Shown: piece after piece, positions 27,794-36,503 of the stretch | Position numbering within the stretch: the first letter of the stretch is position 1 | Layout: each line of letters starts with the position of its first letter | DNA from: Pseudoalteromonas sp. A601 | Lineage (GTDB): Bacteria > Pseudomonadota > Gammaproteobacteria > Enterobacterales > Alteromonadaceae | Assembly (NCBI RefSeq): GCF_002165575.1 | Contig: NZ_MXQF01000002.1 | Location: 124,001-188,000, forward strand | Direction: 5' to 3' | Length of the DNA stretch: 64,000 nucleotides | The notes under the pieces: model-generated | The model's database searches: none | What the model saw: only the letters and a program-made list of their open reading frames with translations | Told to the model about the DNA's origin: nothing | Program-made: the position numbers and the translations under genes

Positions 27794-27848
27794 ATATACC
27801 CAAGTGGCCTATAGAGCACACTATGTGTAAGAACACTTGGGTATATAT
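27794..27848. repeat. Perfect 14-bp inverted repeat between rpmA and obgE
   Basis: TATATACCCAAGTG (27794-27807) and CACTTGGGTATATA (27835-27848) are exact reverse complements separated by 27 nt. It is next to, but distinct from, the rpmA terminator. In RNA it would form a long-looped hairpin; in DNA it could be a dispersed palindromic repeat of the genome or an operator for obgE. It lies 40 nt upstream of the obgE start. Confidence 0.7.
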
Positions 27849-27864
27849 TCTCAAGGCTTAAAAC

Positions 27865-27893
27865 AAAAAACCCCGCAAAGGCGGGGTTTTTTA
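27865..27893 (-). terminator. Terminator of rplU-rpmA
   Basis: AAAAAACCCCGC-AAAG-GCGGGGTTTTTT directly downstream of the rpmA stop codon on the minus strand. Confidence 0.9.
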
Positions 27894-27907
27894 AGAACCG
27901 GCTCTGA

Positions 27908-28165
27908 TTACTCAGATACGATGCTTACGTATTTACGGTTTAAAGGACCTTTTTGTTCAAACTGAACTTTACCATCTGCTTTCGCGAAGATAGTGTGGTC
28001 TTTACCGATACCTACGTTTGCGCCTGCGTGAAAACGAGTTCCACGTTGACGTACAATGATGCTACCCGCTAGAACTGATTCGCCACCAAAACGCTTAACA
28101 CCTAGGCGTTTGCTTTCTGAATCGCGACCGTTACGAGTACTACCAGCTGCTTTTTTATGTGCCAT
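27908..28165 (-). CDS. rpmA: 50S ribosomal protein L27
   Basis: 85 residues, component of the large subunit whose N-terminus reaches the peptidyl transferase centre. Starts [22 protein letters not shown], with the conserved [21 protein letters not shown] and [16 protein letters not shown]. Uncleaved gamma-proteobacterial form (no N-terminal extension). It follows rplU by 16 nt and shares its promoter and terminator. Confidence 0.98.
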   Translation of the reverse strand: MAHKKAAGSTRNGRDSESKRLGVKRFGGESVLAGSIIVRQRGTRFHAGANVGIGKDHTIFAKADGKVQFEQKGPLNRKYVSIVSE

Positions 28166-28181
28166 TTCTAAGTACCTCTAA

Positions 28182-28493
28182 TTAAGCGCTAATGCCAGTG
28201 ATTTTAACTTCTGTGAACCATTGACGATGGCCCATTTGCTTACGAGAATGCTTACGGCGTCTAAATTTTACAACCTTAATTTTCTCACCGCGACCATGTG
28301 AAACAACCTCAGCTGTTACTTTACCACCGCTTACGAACGGTACACCGATCTCGATTTTCTCACCATCAGCAACTAAAAGTACTGAATCAAATTCAACTGC
28401 TGCACCAGTTTCAACGTCTAATTTCTCAAGACGAATTGTTTGACCTTCAGTCACACGGTGCTGTTTACCACCACTTTGGAAAACCGCGTACAT
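28182..28493 (-). CDS. rplU: 50S ribosomal protein L21
   Basis: 103 residues, large-subunit protein binding 23S rRNA. Begins [18 protein letters not shown] and ends KVKITGI region ([13 protein letters not shown]), with [19 protein letters not shown] near the C-terminus. The frame is open 12 codons upstream, but the family start and length fix ATG 28493. First gene of the rplU-rpmA operon; a promoter is visible 60-90 nt upstream. Confidence 0.98.
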   Translation of the reverse strand: MYAVFQSGGKQHRVTEGQTIRLEKLDVETGAAVEFDSVLLVADGEKIEIGVPFVSGGKVTAEVVSHGRGEKIKVVKFRRRKHSRKQMGHRQWFTEVKITGISA

Positions 28494-28902
28494 AATTAAC
28501 TCCGTCTGTGCGCCCTCAAATCGACGCAACTAAAATATTCTTCAATAGGGCGCGAAGTTTACGCTAATGCGTAAAAACTAGCAAGCCTGTTTTTTAATTA
28601 AATGAATAAAAAATAGCTGCATTGAGAGCAATTCAATATTTTCACCTATTTTATATTAAATTACCGTTATGCCAAGCGCTTTTTAACACATGGTGACAAA
28701 TAAATTACAGCTTATGCAAAGTCATCATCAGAATAAAAAATAACCATGTGAATTATCGCTATTTTTAACTTTCCCCTAGCTAAACGAGTTAAAAGTGCAC
28801 TTTAAACCTATTTTTTCAGTGAATTGTCACAAAATATCGAGCGGACGCGTTTTTTGTTGTACAATCGGCTACGTATACCCATTAAAATTGGCTCGGAGAT
28901 CA
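28494..28902. promoter_or_regulatory. Divergent control region rplU / ispB; putative rplU promoter
   Basis: This 409-bp gap has no gene. On the minus strand a TTGCTA (-35, 28584-28579) and a TAAACT (-10, 28561-28556) are separated by exactly 17 nt and followed by a GC-rich GCGCCC discriminator, typical of ribosomal-protein promoters. For ispB only a TACAAT at 28860-28865 is seen; I find no convincing -35. The rest is AT-rich with no recognisable RNA. Confidence 0.55.
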
Positions 28903-29874
28903 ATGGATATAAAAGCTATCCAGGCGTTAATCGAAAACGATATGAATGACGTCAATCAACTTATTCACACACAAATGCGTTCTGATGTCGCGTTAGTTAA
29001 TCAACTTGGCTTATATATAGTAAATAGTGGCGGCAAGCGCGTTCGTCCTATGTTAGCTATTTTAGCAGCAAGAGCACTTGGCTATAAAGGTTCAGATCAC
29101 ATTACTTTAGCGACCATCGTGGAGTTTATTCATACCGCAACCTTATTACATGATGATGTTGTTGATGAATCAAACCTGCGACGCGGTACACCCACTGCGA
29201 ATGCTGAATTTGGTAATGCTGCCAGTGTGCTGGTAGGTGACTTTATTTATACTCGCTCATTTCAGCTCATGGTGGGTATAGGCAAGATGCAAGTCATGCA
29301 AATACTCGCAGATGCAACCAATGTCATCGCTGAAGGTGAGGTATTGCAATTAATGAACTGCAATGACCCAGATACCAGCGAAGACAGTTATATGCAGGTC
29401 ATCTACTCTAAAACAGCAAAGTTGTTTGAAGCAGCTACAGGACTTGCTGCCGTTATAACAGAACAAGACGATACGGTTCTAAAAGCACTAAACCTTTACG
29501 GTATGCATTTAGGTACTGCATTTCAATTAGTAGACGATGTACTTGATTACAATGCTGATGCTGAACAGTTAGGCAAAAATATTGGCGATGATCTCGCTGA
29601 AGGTAAACCTACCCTGCCACTTATTTATGCAATGCAGCAAGGCAATGCAGAGCAGGTTCAGCTAATCCGTGATGCCATAGAGCACAGCAACGGAATGGAT
29701 CACTTAGAGGCTATATTAACAGCGTTACGAGAAACAAACGCATTAGAATTTACTATGAACAAAGCAGATGAAGAAGCCGATAAAGCCATCGCTTGTTTAT
29801 CTGTGTTAGCTGATTCGCCTTATAAAGAAGCGTTAGTTAGCCTAGCCCGTATTGCGGTTGACCGAAACCACTAA
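28903..29874 (+). CDS. ispB: Octaprenyl diphosphate synthase (trans-polyprenyl transferase)
   Basis: 323-residue enzyme that makes the isoprenoid side chain of ubiquinone from farnesyl diphosphate and IPP. Two Asp-rich motifs bind Mg-diphosphate: LLHDDVVDE (first) and QLVDDVLDY (second). GGKRVRPMLAILAARALG and the GDFIYTRSFQLM region are also typical. The start ATG 28903 (MDIKAIQALIE) has CGGAGA upstream; the frame extends 36 codons earlier but without family likeness. Next to rplU in divergent orientation, the common arrangement in gammaproteobacteria. Confidence 0.96.
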   Translation: MDIKAIQALIENDMNDVNQLIHTQMRSDVALVNQLGLYIVNSGGKRVRPMLAILAARALGYKGSDHITLATIVEFIHTATLLHDDVVDESNLRRGTPTANAEFGNAASVLVGDFIYTRSFQLMVGIGKMQVMQILADATNVIAEGEVLQLMNCNDPDTSEDSYMQVIYSKTAKLFEAATGLAAVITEQDDTVLKALNLYGMHLGTAFQLVDDVLDYNADAEQLGKNIGDDLAEGKPTLPLIYAMQQGNAEQVQLIRDAIEHSNGMDHLEAILTALRETNALEFTMNKADEEADKAIACLSVLADSPYKEALVSLARIAVDRNH

Positions 29875-29907
29875 AAACACGCATTAAGATACATAACACT
29901 TCGAGCA

Positions 29908-29938
29908 TAAAAAAAGCCTGCAAAAGCAGGCTTTTTTA
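29908..29938. terminator. Bidirectional terminator between ispB and mdh
   Basis: AAAAAAAGCCTGC-AAAA-GCAGGCTTTTTT; A-run and T-run flank the stem, serving both converging genes. Confidence 0.9.
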
Positions 29939-29970
29939 TTACCGCCAACTACTTGGCAGTAATAACAAGA

Positions 29971-30906
29971 TTATGCGTTGATGAAATCAACACCTTCTTG
30001 AATGTCTTTTTTCAGTGTATCTAACATATCGTTTTTAGCTTGTTGCTCAAACGCACTTAGCTCACCATAAGAAAGAATTTCTTCTACGCCGTTTTTACCT
30101 AAACGTACAGGGTGTGCAAAGTATTCTGCATCACCATCTTCAATAGCTACGTAAGCGTAATCTACAACGTCTTCGCCTTGTAAGCCCTTAACTAGAGACA
30201 TACAAAAACGAGCTGCTGCAGCACCCATTGATAATGTAGCTGAACCGCCACCCGCTTTAGCATTTACAACTTCAGTACCTGCATTTTGGATACGTGGAGT
30301 AAGTGCAGCAACTTCTTCATCAGTAAAAGTAACGCCTTCAACTTGAGAAAGTAGCGGTAGGATAGTTGTGCCTGAGTGACCACCAATAACAGGTACTTTA
30401 ACTGAAGCAACATCAACACCTTTAAGCTCAGCAATAAATGCTTCTGAACGAATTACGTCAAGTGTTGTAATACCGAAAACACGGTTTGCATCATAAGTAC
30501 CCGCTTTTTTGAATACTTCCGCAACGATTGGCACAGTGCCGTTTACAGGGTTAGTGATGATACCCACTAATGCTTTAGGGCAGTTAGCAACAATACCTTC
30601 AGCTAATGTTTTGATGATTCCAGCATTTACGTTGAATAAATCAGCACGATCCATACCTGGCTTACGTGGCATACCAGCAGGGATAAGTACAATATCACAA
30701 CCAGTTAGCGCTTGATCTAATGCGTCAGCACCGAAACCTGCAACTTTAACATCTGTTGGGATGTGAGAAAGGTCAACAGCAACACCAGGAACAACTGGCG
30801 CAACGTCATATAGTGATAATTCAGAACCAGCTGGTAAACCTGTTTTTAATAATAAAGACAACGCTTGGCCGATACCGCCTGCAGCACCTAATACAGCAAC
30901 TTTCAT
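29971..30906 (-). CDS. mdh: Malate dehydrogenase
   Basis: 311 residues; NAD-dependent oxidation of malate to oxaloacetate in the TCA cycle. N-terminal Rossmann motif [16 protein letters not shown], substrate arginines in [16 protein letters not shown]-binding [11 protein letters not shown], catalytic His in [13 protein letters not shown] with the DVIRSEAF segment before it. Length and motifs fit the dimeric gamma-proteobacterial type. Divergent from argR with a 250-bp shared control region, the same arrangement as in E. coli and its relatives. A GGAGAAT-like ribosome site precedes ATG. Confidence 0.98.
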   Translation of the reverse strand: MKVAVLGAAGGIGQALSLLLKTGLPAGSELSLYDVAPVVPGVAVDLSHIPTDVKVAGFGADALDQALTGCDIVLIPAGMPRKPGMDRADLFNVNAGIIKTLAEGIVANCPKALVGIITNPVNGTVPIVAEVFKKAGTYDANRVFGITTLDVIRSEAFIAELKGVDVASVKVPVIGGHSGTTILPLLSQVEGVTFTDEEVAALTPRIQNAGTEVVNAKAGGGSATLSMGAAAARFCMSLVKGLQGEDVVDYAYVAIEDGDAEYFAHPVRLGKNGVEEILSYGELSAFEQQAKNDMLDTLKKDIQEGVDFINA

Positions 30907-31095
30907 GGGAATTCTCCGTAATTTAAGGTAGAAAATATTTGTGGCACTAAGATAAAGAAATTAGCGCCTAAAAACAAATTTATCCTGCTTATTTTGCATA
31001 TAATTTCGACCATAGTTGTAAATAAACTGTTCTATCGACAAAAGCATACCTCAAACAGCAACTTATTAGCTCTATTCACTAATAAAAACAACTAC

Positions 31096-31109
31096 TGCAT
31101 AAATATTCA
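31096..31109. promoter_or_regulatory. Putative ARG box (ArgR operator)
   Basis: TGCATAAATATTCA closely fits the ARG-box palindrome (TGAATAATTATTCA-like; 12 of 14). It lies 48 nt upstream of argR, where autoregulation is expected. A second, weaker half-site ATTCA stands at 31074-31078, but not at the usual 21-bp centre spacing. Confidence 0.5.
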
Positions 31110-31156
31110 TTTTTGTGTAGAATTTAGGACATCAAACAACAAAACAGAAAATTGAC

Positions 31157-31624
31157 ATGCAACCACAAGATAAGCAAGAAGCGTTAGTTAAAGCCTTTAA
31201 ATCACTTTTAAAAGAAGAAAACTTTGGTTCTCAAGGCGAAATTGTTGATGCCTTAAAAGAGCAAGGCTTTGATAATATAAGCCAAAGTAAAGTCTCACGC
31301 ATGTTAAGTAAGTTTGGTGCAGTACGAACCCGTAACGCAAAACAAGAAATGGTTTACTGCTTGCCTGCAGAAATGGGTGTACCCACAGCAAAAAGCCCGC
31401 TACGCCAGCTGGTTATTGATATTATGCATAACGAAATGATGATCATTATTCGTACCAGCCCAGGTGCCGCACAGTTAATTGCTCGCTTGCTCGACTCTTT
31501 AGGTAAAGCCGATGGTGTGTTAGGCACCATTGCTGGCGACGATACAATATTTATTGCTCCAGCAAAAATATCTGAAATAGATGTCACACTAGAGCGTGTA
31601 CGCATCTTATTCGATACCGTTTAA
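31157..31624 (+). CDS. argR: Arginine repressor
   Basis: 155 residues; hexameric, arginine-binding regulator of arginine biosynthesis genes and cofactor in Xer resolution of plasmid dimers. N-terminal winged helix-turn-helix ([35 protein letters not shown]) and C-terminal oligomerisation and arginine-binding domain ([30 protein letters not shown]). Divergent from mdh. Its stop codon overlaps the stop of the converging peroxidase gene by 4 nt, without a terminator between. Confidence 0.97.
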   Translation: MQPQDKQEALVKAFKSLLKEENFGSQGEIVDALKEQGFDNISQSKVSRMLSKFGAVRTRNAKQEMVYCLPAEMGVPTAKSPLRQLVIDIMHNEMMIIIRTSPGAAQLIARLLDSLGKADGVLGTIAGDDTIFIAPAKISEIDVTLERVRILFDTV

Positions 31625-32520
31625 AGTTGTTTTAAAAAGTTAATTGATGGGGCGAAAAAAGCAGAGCCCATATCGGCTTGCGTAAAGTCGAGCCAATGGT
31701 CGTAGCAATCGCCCTGCCCTAACCTACTTTTTAATACTGTTTCAAATGCATCGCCTTGCGCTGCACAGCTAATCGATAAAATTCCTTGCTCATAAACATC
31801 ACCATAAGGCATGCTTTGGCTTAACAATAACGCCTGACCGTGCTCATCTTTGAGCTCAGTACGTACCGCATGGCTCGTATCAACGCTAGGCTCTAATAAG
31901 TTATTATCTAACCGAGTACGCCCCATTATTTGTTCTTGCTCATTGAGCGATAAATGCTGCCAAACACTTAGGTCATGCTTATAGCGTTGAACATGGATAT
32001 AACTGCCTTGATCTTCAAAATGCCCAGGGTTATTTACCAACGCCGTAACACGCTTTTGTCGGCCATGGGGAGTATTTTCACCTAAAATAAAGCCATTAAA
32101 ATCGCGACCATCTAAAAACCGAAAATTACGCACTTGTTCAACTAATTCAACATCAGGAGCGAACAACTGCAGTATTTGTAACGCAAAAAGGTGGTTTACA
32201 TCTTCCCGATCAGAACGCATTTGTACAAATAAATCAAAAGGTTGAGCTCCCACAACATGATCGTTATGAGTGATATTCGGAAAGCTTTGAAGTTGACTTG
32301 GGATAAATTCTGGCAGTATATGCGGCCAGTACTGTGCACCTACAGCAACAAAACTAGATAGCATTGATTCTGAAAATTGATCGGCAAACTCATCCTGAAT
32401 AGCACTAACTCGCTTTAATTTTTTGCGTAGTGACTCATCATGACCATCAAATACATTAAAAAACAAATGCAAACCGTGTAAGTTTGCTTCAGCACAAATC
32501 CCTGATTGCGCTTGCGCCAT
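31621..32520 (-). CDS. DyP-type heme peroxidase (YfeX-like, cytoplasmic)
   Basis: 299 residues without a signal peptide. Visible DyP marks are the catalytic Asp in [12 protein letters not shown] (D137), the GRTRLDN motif (about 200-206), and the likely proximal heme ligand H217 in [12 protein letters not shown]-terminal half with [10 protein letters not shown] and [10 protein letters not shown] follows, as in the YfeX branch. Dye-decolourising peroxidases oxidise diverse substrates; some have been linked to heme or iron handling. It lies 35 nt downstream of the iron ABC transporter genes on the same strand, so it is probably their last operon member and under the same iron control (inference). 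No encapsulin gene is adjacent. Confidence 0.9.
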   Translation of the reverse strand: MAQAQSGICAEANLHGLHLFFNVFDGHDESLRKKLKRVSAIQDEFADQFSESMLSSFVAVGAQYWPHILPEFIPSQLQSFPNITHNDHVVGAQPFDLFVQMRSDREDVNHLFALQILQLFAPDVELVEQVRNFRFLDGRDFNGFILGENTPHGRQKRVTALVNNPGHFEDQGSYIHVQRYKHDLSVWQHLSLNEQEQIMGRTRLDNNLLEPSVDTSHAVRTELKDEHGQALLLSQSMPYGDVYEQGILSISCAAQGDAFETVLKSRLGQGDCYDHWLDFTQADMGSAFFAPSINFLKQL

Positions 32521-32555
32521 GGAAAATCCTTAACTTAAATTGGACACAGCTTTAA

Positions 32556-33602
32556 TTATTTATCAGTAAAAAAATTTACCGTGTGTGGTTTTATTTTTAT
32601 TGTAACTAGGTCATTTATATCAAATGACTGCGCTAGTTCAGCGGCAACTTCAATCTCTTGCTCATTCACGACTACTTTATAAACATAGCTTGAACCAATA
32701 AAACGACGGCTTAGCACCTTAACTGTTTGCTCACATTGCACCGAGGCCGGCGTTAGAGTTAAATGATGCGGGCGAATATATAGCTGTCCACTATCAGTGC
32801 TATGGTGATGCGCAATAAGCGATTCGACCACTCCGTAGCATGTCGAATATTCAGTCGCCGTTAATACATCTGCATTTAAGTATATGCCCTGACCTAGAAA
32901 CTCTGCAACCACCTTTGAGTTTGGAGCGCTAAAAAGCTGCTCTGGCGTGCCTTGTTGTGCAATTTTACCTCGATGCATAACAGCCAACGTATCAGAAAAC
33001 GCAAATGCCTCTTCTTTTGAGTGGGTAACAAACACGGCTGAAACCTGCTGATTTTTAATAATGCGGCGAATATCAGCAATTAATTCAAAACGAACTTGAG
33101 TGTCTATATTTGAAAAAGGTTCATCAAGCAACAGTAAGCTTGGCTTATAAGCCAATGCCCTAGCAATAGCAACTCTTTGCTGCTGTCCTCCTGATAACTG
33201 ATGTGGAAAACGCATGGCACAACCTTGCAACTGCACTAACTCAAGCATTTCGTCAACACGTTGCTGCTTTTGGCTTTTACTCATTTTAGCTAAGCCAAAT
33301 CCAATGTTATCTGCAACTGTTAAATGCGGGAACAACGCATAATCTTGAAACATCATGCCAATATTACGATGCTCAGGTGCTAAAAAAGTATCCTCATCAG
33401 AAACCAACTTAGTATCAATGAACACCTTACCTTGGTTAGCAGTAACAATACCCGCAATCGCTTTTAAAGTGGTTGTTTTACCACAACCGCTTGGTCCAAG
33501 CAGACAAACAATTTCATCTTTTTCAACAGTTAAATTTAAATGTTCGATCACTGCAGTGTCATTATATTGATACGATAAATTTTCTAAAATTAAACTACTC
33601 AT
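32556..33602 (-). CDS. fbpC: Ferric iron ABC transporter ATP-binding protein (FbpC-like)
   Basis: 348 residues. Nucleotide-binding domain with Walker A GPSGCGKTT (36-44), Q-loop MMFQDYALFPH, signature LSGGQQQR, Walker B LLLLDEPFSNID and switch His in VFVTHSKEEA. The C-terminal third is a TOBE-like domain (YIRPHHLTL). The family energises import of Fe3+ delivered by FbpA. It abuts fbpB directly (0 nt) in one operon. The closest alternatives are thiamine or spermidine importers, made unlikely by the FbpA and FbpB neighbours. Confidence 0.93.
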   Translation of the reverse strand: MSSLILENLSYQYNDTAVIEHLNLTVEKDEIVCLLGPSGCGKTTTLKAIAGIVTANQGKVFIDTKLVSDEDTFLAPEHRNIGMMFQDYALFPHLTVADNIGFGLAKMSKSQKQQRVDEMLELVQLQGCAMRFPHQLSGGQQQRVAIARALAYKPSLLLLDEPFSNIDTQVRFELIADIRRIIKNQQVSAVFVTHSKEEAFAFSDTLAVMHRGKIAQQGTPEQLFSAPNSKVVAEFLGQGIYLNADVLTATEYSTCYGVVESLIAHHHSTDSGQLYIRPHHLTLTPASVQCEQTVKVLSRRFIGSSYVYKVVVNEQEIEVAAELAQSFDINDLVTIKIKPHTVNFFTDK

Positions 33603-35234
33603 TTAACTGTGTTGCTCCATTGAGCGATTAACAAAATACAAAGGCACTAAGCCTACCACGACAATAGCAAGCGCAGAGATAGACGCCAGCTCCAATTGCT
33701 CATCACTGACATATTGGAACACATGTGTCGCCAGAGTTTCAAAATTGAATGGTCTGAGCAGTAAAGCAGCTGGTAGCTCTTTCATACATTCAATAAACAC
33801 TAATAAGCCTGCGGTTAAAATTCCACGTCGTAATAAAGGAATATGTACTTTGCGTAACGTTTGCCCATAGCTTTTCCCCATAGATTGACTTGCCATATCA
33901 AGCGATGGACTAATTCGCATAAAACTCGCTTCAACAGCACCGTGCGCGATTGCGTAAAAGCGCACCACATAGGCAAAGATTATGGCAAATAACGTTCCAC
34001 TAAGCAGCAACCCTGGTACAGCCCCAAAAGGCTCTAACCAAGTATTAAGGCGGTCATCAAGTAAGGTTAAAGGTAGTAGTGCAGCAATTGCTAAAACAGT
34101 GCCAGGTAATGCATAACCCGTACTGGCTAAGCGCCCTGGTACAAGTGAATATTGTTGTGTACTAATTCGCTGATAAAACACCACCAACAAGCTTAAAATA
34201 ATAGTGATCACACACACAATGCCGGCAACTTTAAAACTTTGCCAGGCGTACAAGAAGAACGCGTCATTCCACGCTTGCTCGGCATACGCAAATGCATAAT
34301 TGATCAACACCGCAACAGGTAGTACAAAGGCAAAAAATAACACCGCACAACAAAACAAGGTTGCCGACCAAGCTGCCTTCCCCTTTAAGCTGTAGAGGGT
34401 TTCACTGTTAACCCCAGACTGGCGCTCAAATACAGCTTGTTTTCGACGGCTAAAACGCTCTACCATCAATGCTAAAAATAGTATTAACAACATAATACCT
34501 GAAATTTTTGCCGCTGCAGTTAATGAGTAATAACCAAGCCAAGTGTCGTACACAGCTGTTGTTAGTGTACTGACTGAAAAATAGTTAACTGTGGCAAAAT
34601 CTGCCATCGTTTCCATGCTTATTAAGGTAAGCCCAGCCACTATTGCACCACGAGCAAGGGGTAAGCTCACACGGTAAAAGCTTTGCAAAGGAGACAAACC
34701 CATACCTTGGCTTGCCTGAACTAATTTAAATGATTGTTCGCGTAATGCGGTTTTAAAAATTAAATAAAGGTATGGGTAAAGCACCAGTGCAATCATCATA
34801 ATTGCACCAGGCAAAGTACGAATATCAAAAAACCAGTAATCATCGGGTGATTGCCAAGCAAACCAATTTCGCAGCGCTATTTGTATAGGGCCTGCGTAAT
34901 CAAATAAATCAGTGTAAACATAGGCAATGATGTAGGTTGGCATAGCAAGAGGCAACATTAACGCCCATTCAAACTGCTTTCTACCTGGAAAGCTACAATA
35001 GGCTGTAAGCCAAGCTAATGGCAATGCAAGTGCACAACTCACTACGCACACCCCCACAATAAGCACTAATGTATTGCGAGTGTAATCCCATAATACGGTA
35101 TTCCAAAGGTGGCTAAAAACATCTGAGTCGCCTTGCAGCGACTCGAAAAGTAAAAAGCATAATGGGGTTACTAATGTAAGGCCAATAACCCATGCAAAAA
35201 GCTGCCATCGAGACAGCGGAGATTGAAAACTCAT
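33603..35234 (-). CDS. fbpB: Ferric iron ABC transporter permease (FbpB-like, fused)
   Basis: 543 residues with about 12 membrane spans in two homologous halves, each with an EAA-type loop that contacts the ATPase. The first is near QASQGMGLSPLQSFYRVSLPLARGAI and the second near MASQSMGKSYGQTLRKVHIPLLRRGI. This double permease is the usual form in FbpABC/SfuABC importers. Its start overlaps the fbpA stop by 1 nt and its stop abuts fbpC, a tight operon. Confidence 0.94.
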   Translation of the reverse strand: MSFQSPLSRWQLFAWVIGLTLVTPLCFLLFESLQGDSDVFSHLWNTVLWDYTRNTLVLIVGVCVVSCALALPLAWLTAYCSFPGRKQFEWALMLPLAMPTYIIAYVYTDLFDYAGPIQIALRNWFAWQSPDDYWFFDIRTLPGAIMMIALVLYPYLYLIFKTALREQSFKLVQASQGMGLSPLQSFYRVSLPLARGAIVAGLTLISMETMADFATVNYFSVSTLTTAVYDTWLGYYSLTAAAKISGIMLLILFLALMVERFSRRKQAVFERQSGVNSETLYSLKGKAAWSATLFCCAVLFFAFVLPVAVLINYAFAYAEQAWNDAFFLYAWQSFKVAGIVCVITIILSLLVVFYQRISTQQYSLVPGRLASTGYALPGTVLAIAALLPLTLLDDRLNTWLEPFGAVPGLLLSGTLFAIIFAYVVRFYAIAHGAVEASFMRISPSLDMASQSMGKSYGQTLRKVHIPLLRRGILTAGLLVFIECMKELPAALLLRPFNFETLATHVFQYVSDEQLELASISALAIVVVGLVPLYFVNRSMEQHS

Positions 35235-36250
35235 TAAAGGTCGAACTTCACCTCATCAATTAACTTAAGCGCTAACGGACGATATTTGCTAATTTCATCA
35301 AGTGGTAAACTGTCTTCCTTAAAGCGACCCCATGATGCTACTAAGCTTGATAATTCCACACCTGGCTTAACCGGATATTCCATATTGACCGAGGCATACA
35401 TATTTTGCGCTTTATTGTCAGTCATATACTCTATTAGTTTCAAGGCATTTTCAGGGTTTTTAGCATACTTGGTCAATACGACACCCGAGACATTAATATG
35501 TGAGCCTCTATTATCTTGGTTGGGGAAGTTGATACTCACTGCATCGGCCCATGGTTTTTGCGCCGGGTCTTGGATCATTTTGCCAAGATAATAGCTGTTG
35601 CCTAATGCTAAATCACACAATCCTTCTTTAACAGCCTTAACCTGAGCGCGATCATTACCTTGTGGTTTTCGTGCAAGGTTAACTTTTACTCCCTCAAGCC
35701 ATTGCTTAGCTTTAGCTTCTCCATGATACGCTATCATAGATGCCACTAACCCTAAGTTATAAGGATGTTTACCTGAGCGAGTGCACAGCTTGCCTTTATA
35801 TTTAGGATCAACTAACTCTTCGTAGCTTAAATGTGGCAACGCGCCAATTCGCTCTTTAGACGAGTAAACATTACGCACACGTTTAGTTAGTGCAATCCAT
35901 TGTCCTTCATCATCACGAAACTTAGCTGGTACATTATTATTAACCGTGTCACTACTAATAGTTTGGGTTAAATCCAGTTCATCTAACTGGACTAGATCAC
36001 TAAAATTGGACGTTAGCACTAAATCGGCCGGGCTATGCTTACCTTCACGCTTCACTCGCTCAATCAGCCCTTTTTTAGCAAATACTACATTAGTTTTAAT
36101 ACCTGTCTGTTTAGTAAAGTCATCCAAAATCGGCTGAATTAAAAACGATTGACGAAAAGAATATATATTAACGGCATCATCAGCCAGAACAGGAGCTGAC
36201 ACTGTAAACCCAAGTAAAATAGCGAGTGTTTTTCTCATAAGTATTTTCAT
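35234..36250 (-). CDS. fbpA: Periplasmic ferric-iron binding protein (FbpA-like)
   Basis: 338 residues. Signal peptide MKILMRKTLAILLGFTVSAPVLA, then the transferrin-like binding fold starting VNIYSFRQSFLIQPILDDFTKQTG. The two adjacent tyrosines in NSYYLGKMI are at the place of the Fe3+-coordinating Tyr pair of FbpA/FutA proteins. First gene of fbpABC-dyp. A Fur-box-like palindrome lies directly upstream of the start, consistent with iron repression. Ferric specificity is inferred from family and operon. Confidence 0.94.
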   Translation of the reverse strand: MKILMRKTLAILLGFTVSAPVLADDAVNIYSFRQSFLIQPILDDFTKQTGIKTNVVFAKKGLIERVKREGKHSPADLVLTSNFSDLVQLDELDLTQTISSDTVNNNVPAKFRDDEGQWIALTKRVRNVYSSKERIGALPHLSYEELVDPKYKGKLCTRSGKHPYNLGLVASMIAYHGEAKAKQWLEGVKVNLARKPQGNDRAQVKAVKEGLCDLALGNSYYLGKMIQDPAQKPWADAVSINFPNQDNRGSHINVSGVVLTKYAKNPENALKLIEYMTDNKAQNMYASVNMEYPVKPGVELSSLVASWGRFKEDSLPLDEISKYRPLALKLIDEVKFDL

Positions 36251-36255
36251 CTAAA

Positions 36256-36270
36256 TAGTAATTATTATCA
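36256..36270. promoter_or_regulatory. Putative Fur box upstream of fbpA
   Basis: On the minus strand TGATAATAATTACTA matches the 7-1-7 Fur consensus TGATAAT-N-ATTATCA at 12 of 14 defined positions (one half is perfect). It lies 6 nt before the fbpA start, within the leader or promoter. Confidence 0.5.
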
Positions 36271-36339
36271 GCAAATAATACCTTTTCCCTATAAAAAGTG
36301 CACCCACTATCTAAGTTAAAGAGATAAGAGGAAATTACT

Positions 36340-36357
36340 TGTGAGATATATCTTACG
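36340..36357. promoter_or_regulatory. GacA/UvrY-like upstream activating box
   Basis: TGTGAG-ATATAT-CTTACG matches the GacA-type palindrome TGTAAG-N6-CTTACA at 10 of 12 positions. It lies about 150-160 nt before the -10 of the CsrB-like RNA, similar to the distance seen for rsmY/rsmZ and csrB elements in other gammaproteobacteria. It supports control of the RNA by a BarA/UvrY (GacS/GacA) system. Confidence 0.65.
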
Positions 36358-36503
36358 ATACTGACAGCTAATGAGTATAAACAACAGGACAAACGTCTCA
36401 AAAACCAACTAACCCATTGTTAATAAAGAACTTATAAACATCTAATAAGAGACAGCCTAATTTTAAGTGTAATTAGATGCCTATTTTGTTTGCTTAAACG
36501 CTC

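Noticed and set aside
36180..36401. 73-codon minus-strand frame over the fbpA start region
   Set aside because: Overlaps the fbpA signal-peptide coding part, the Fur-like box and the GacA-like box; no ribosome site.
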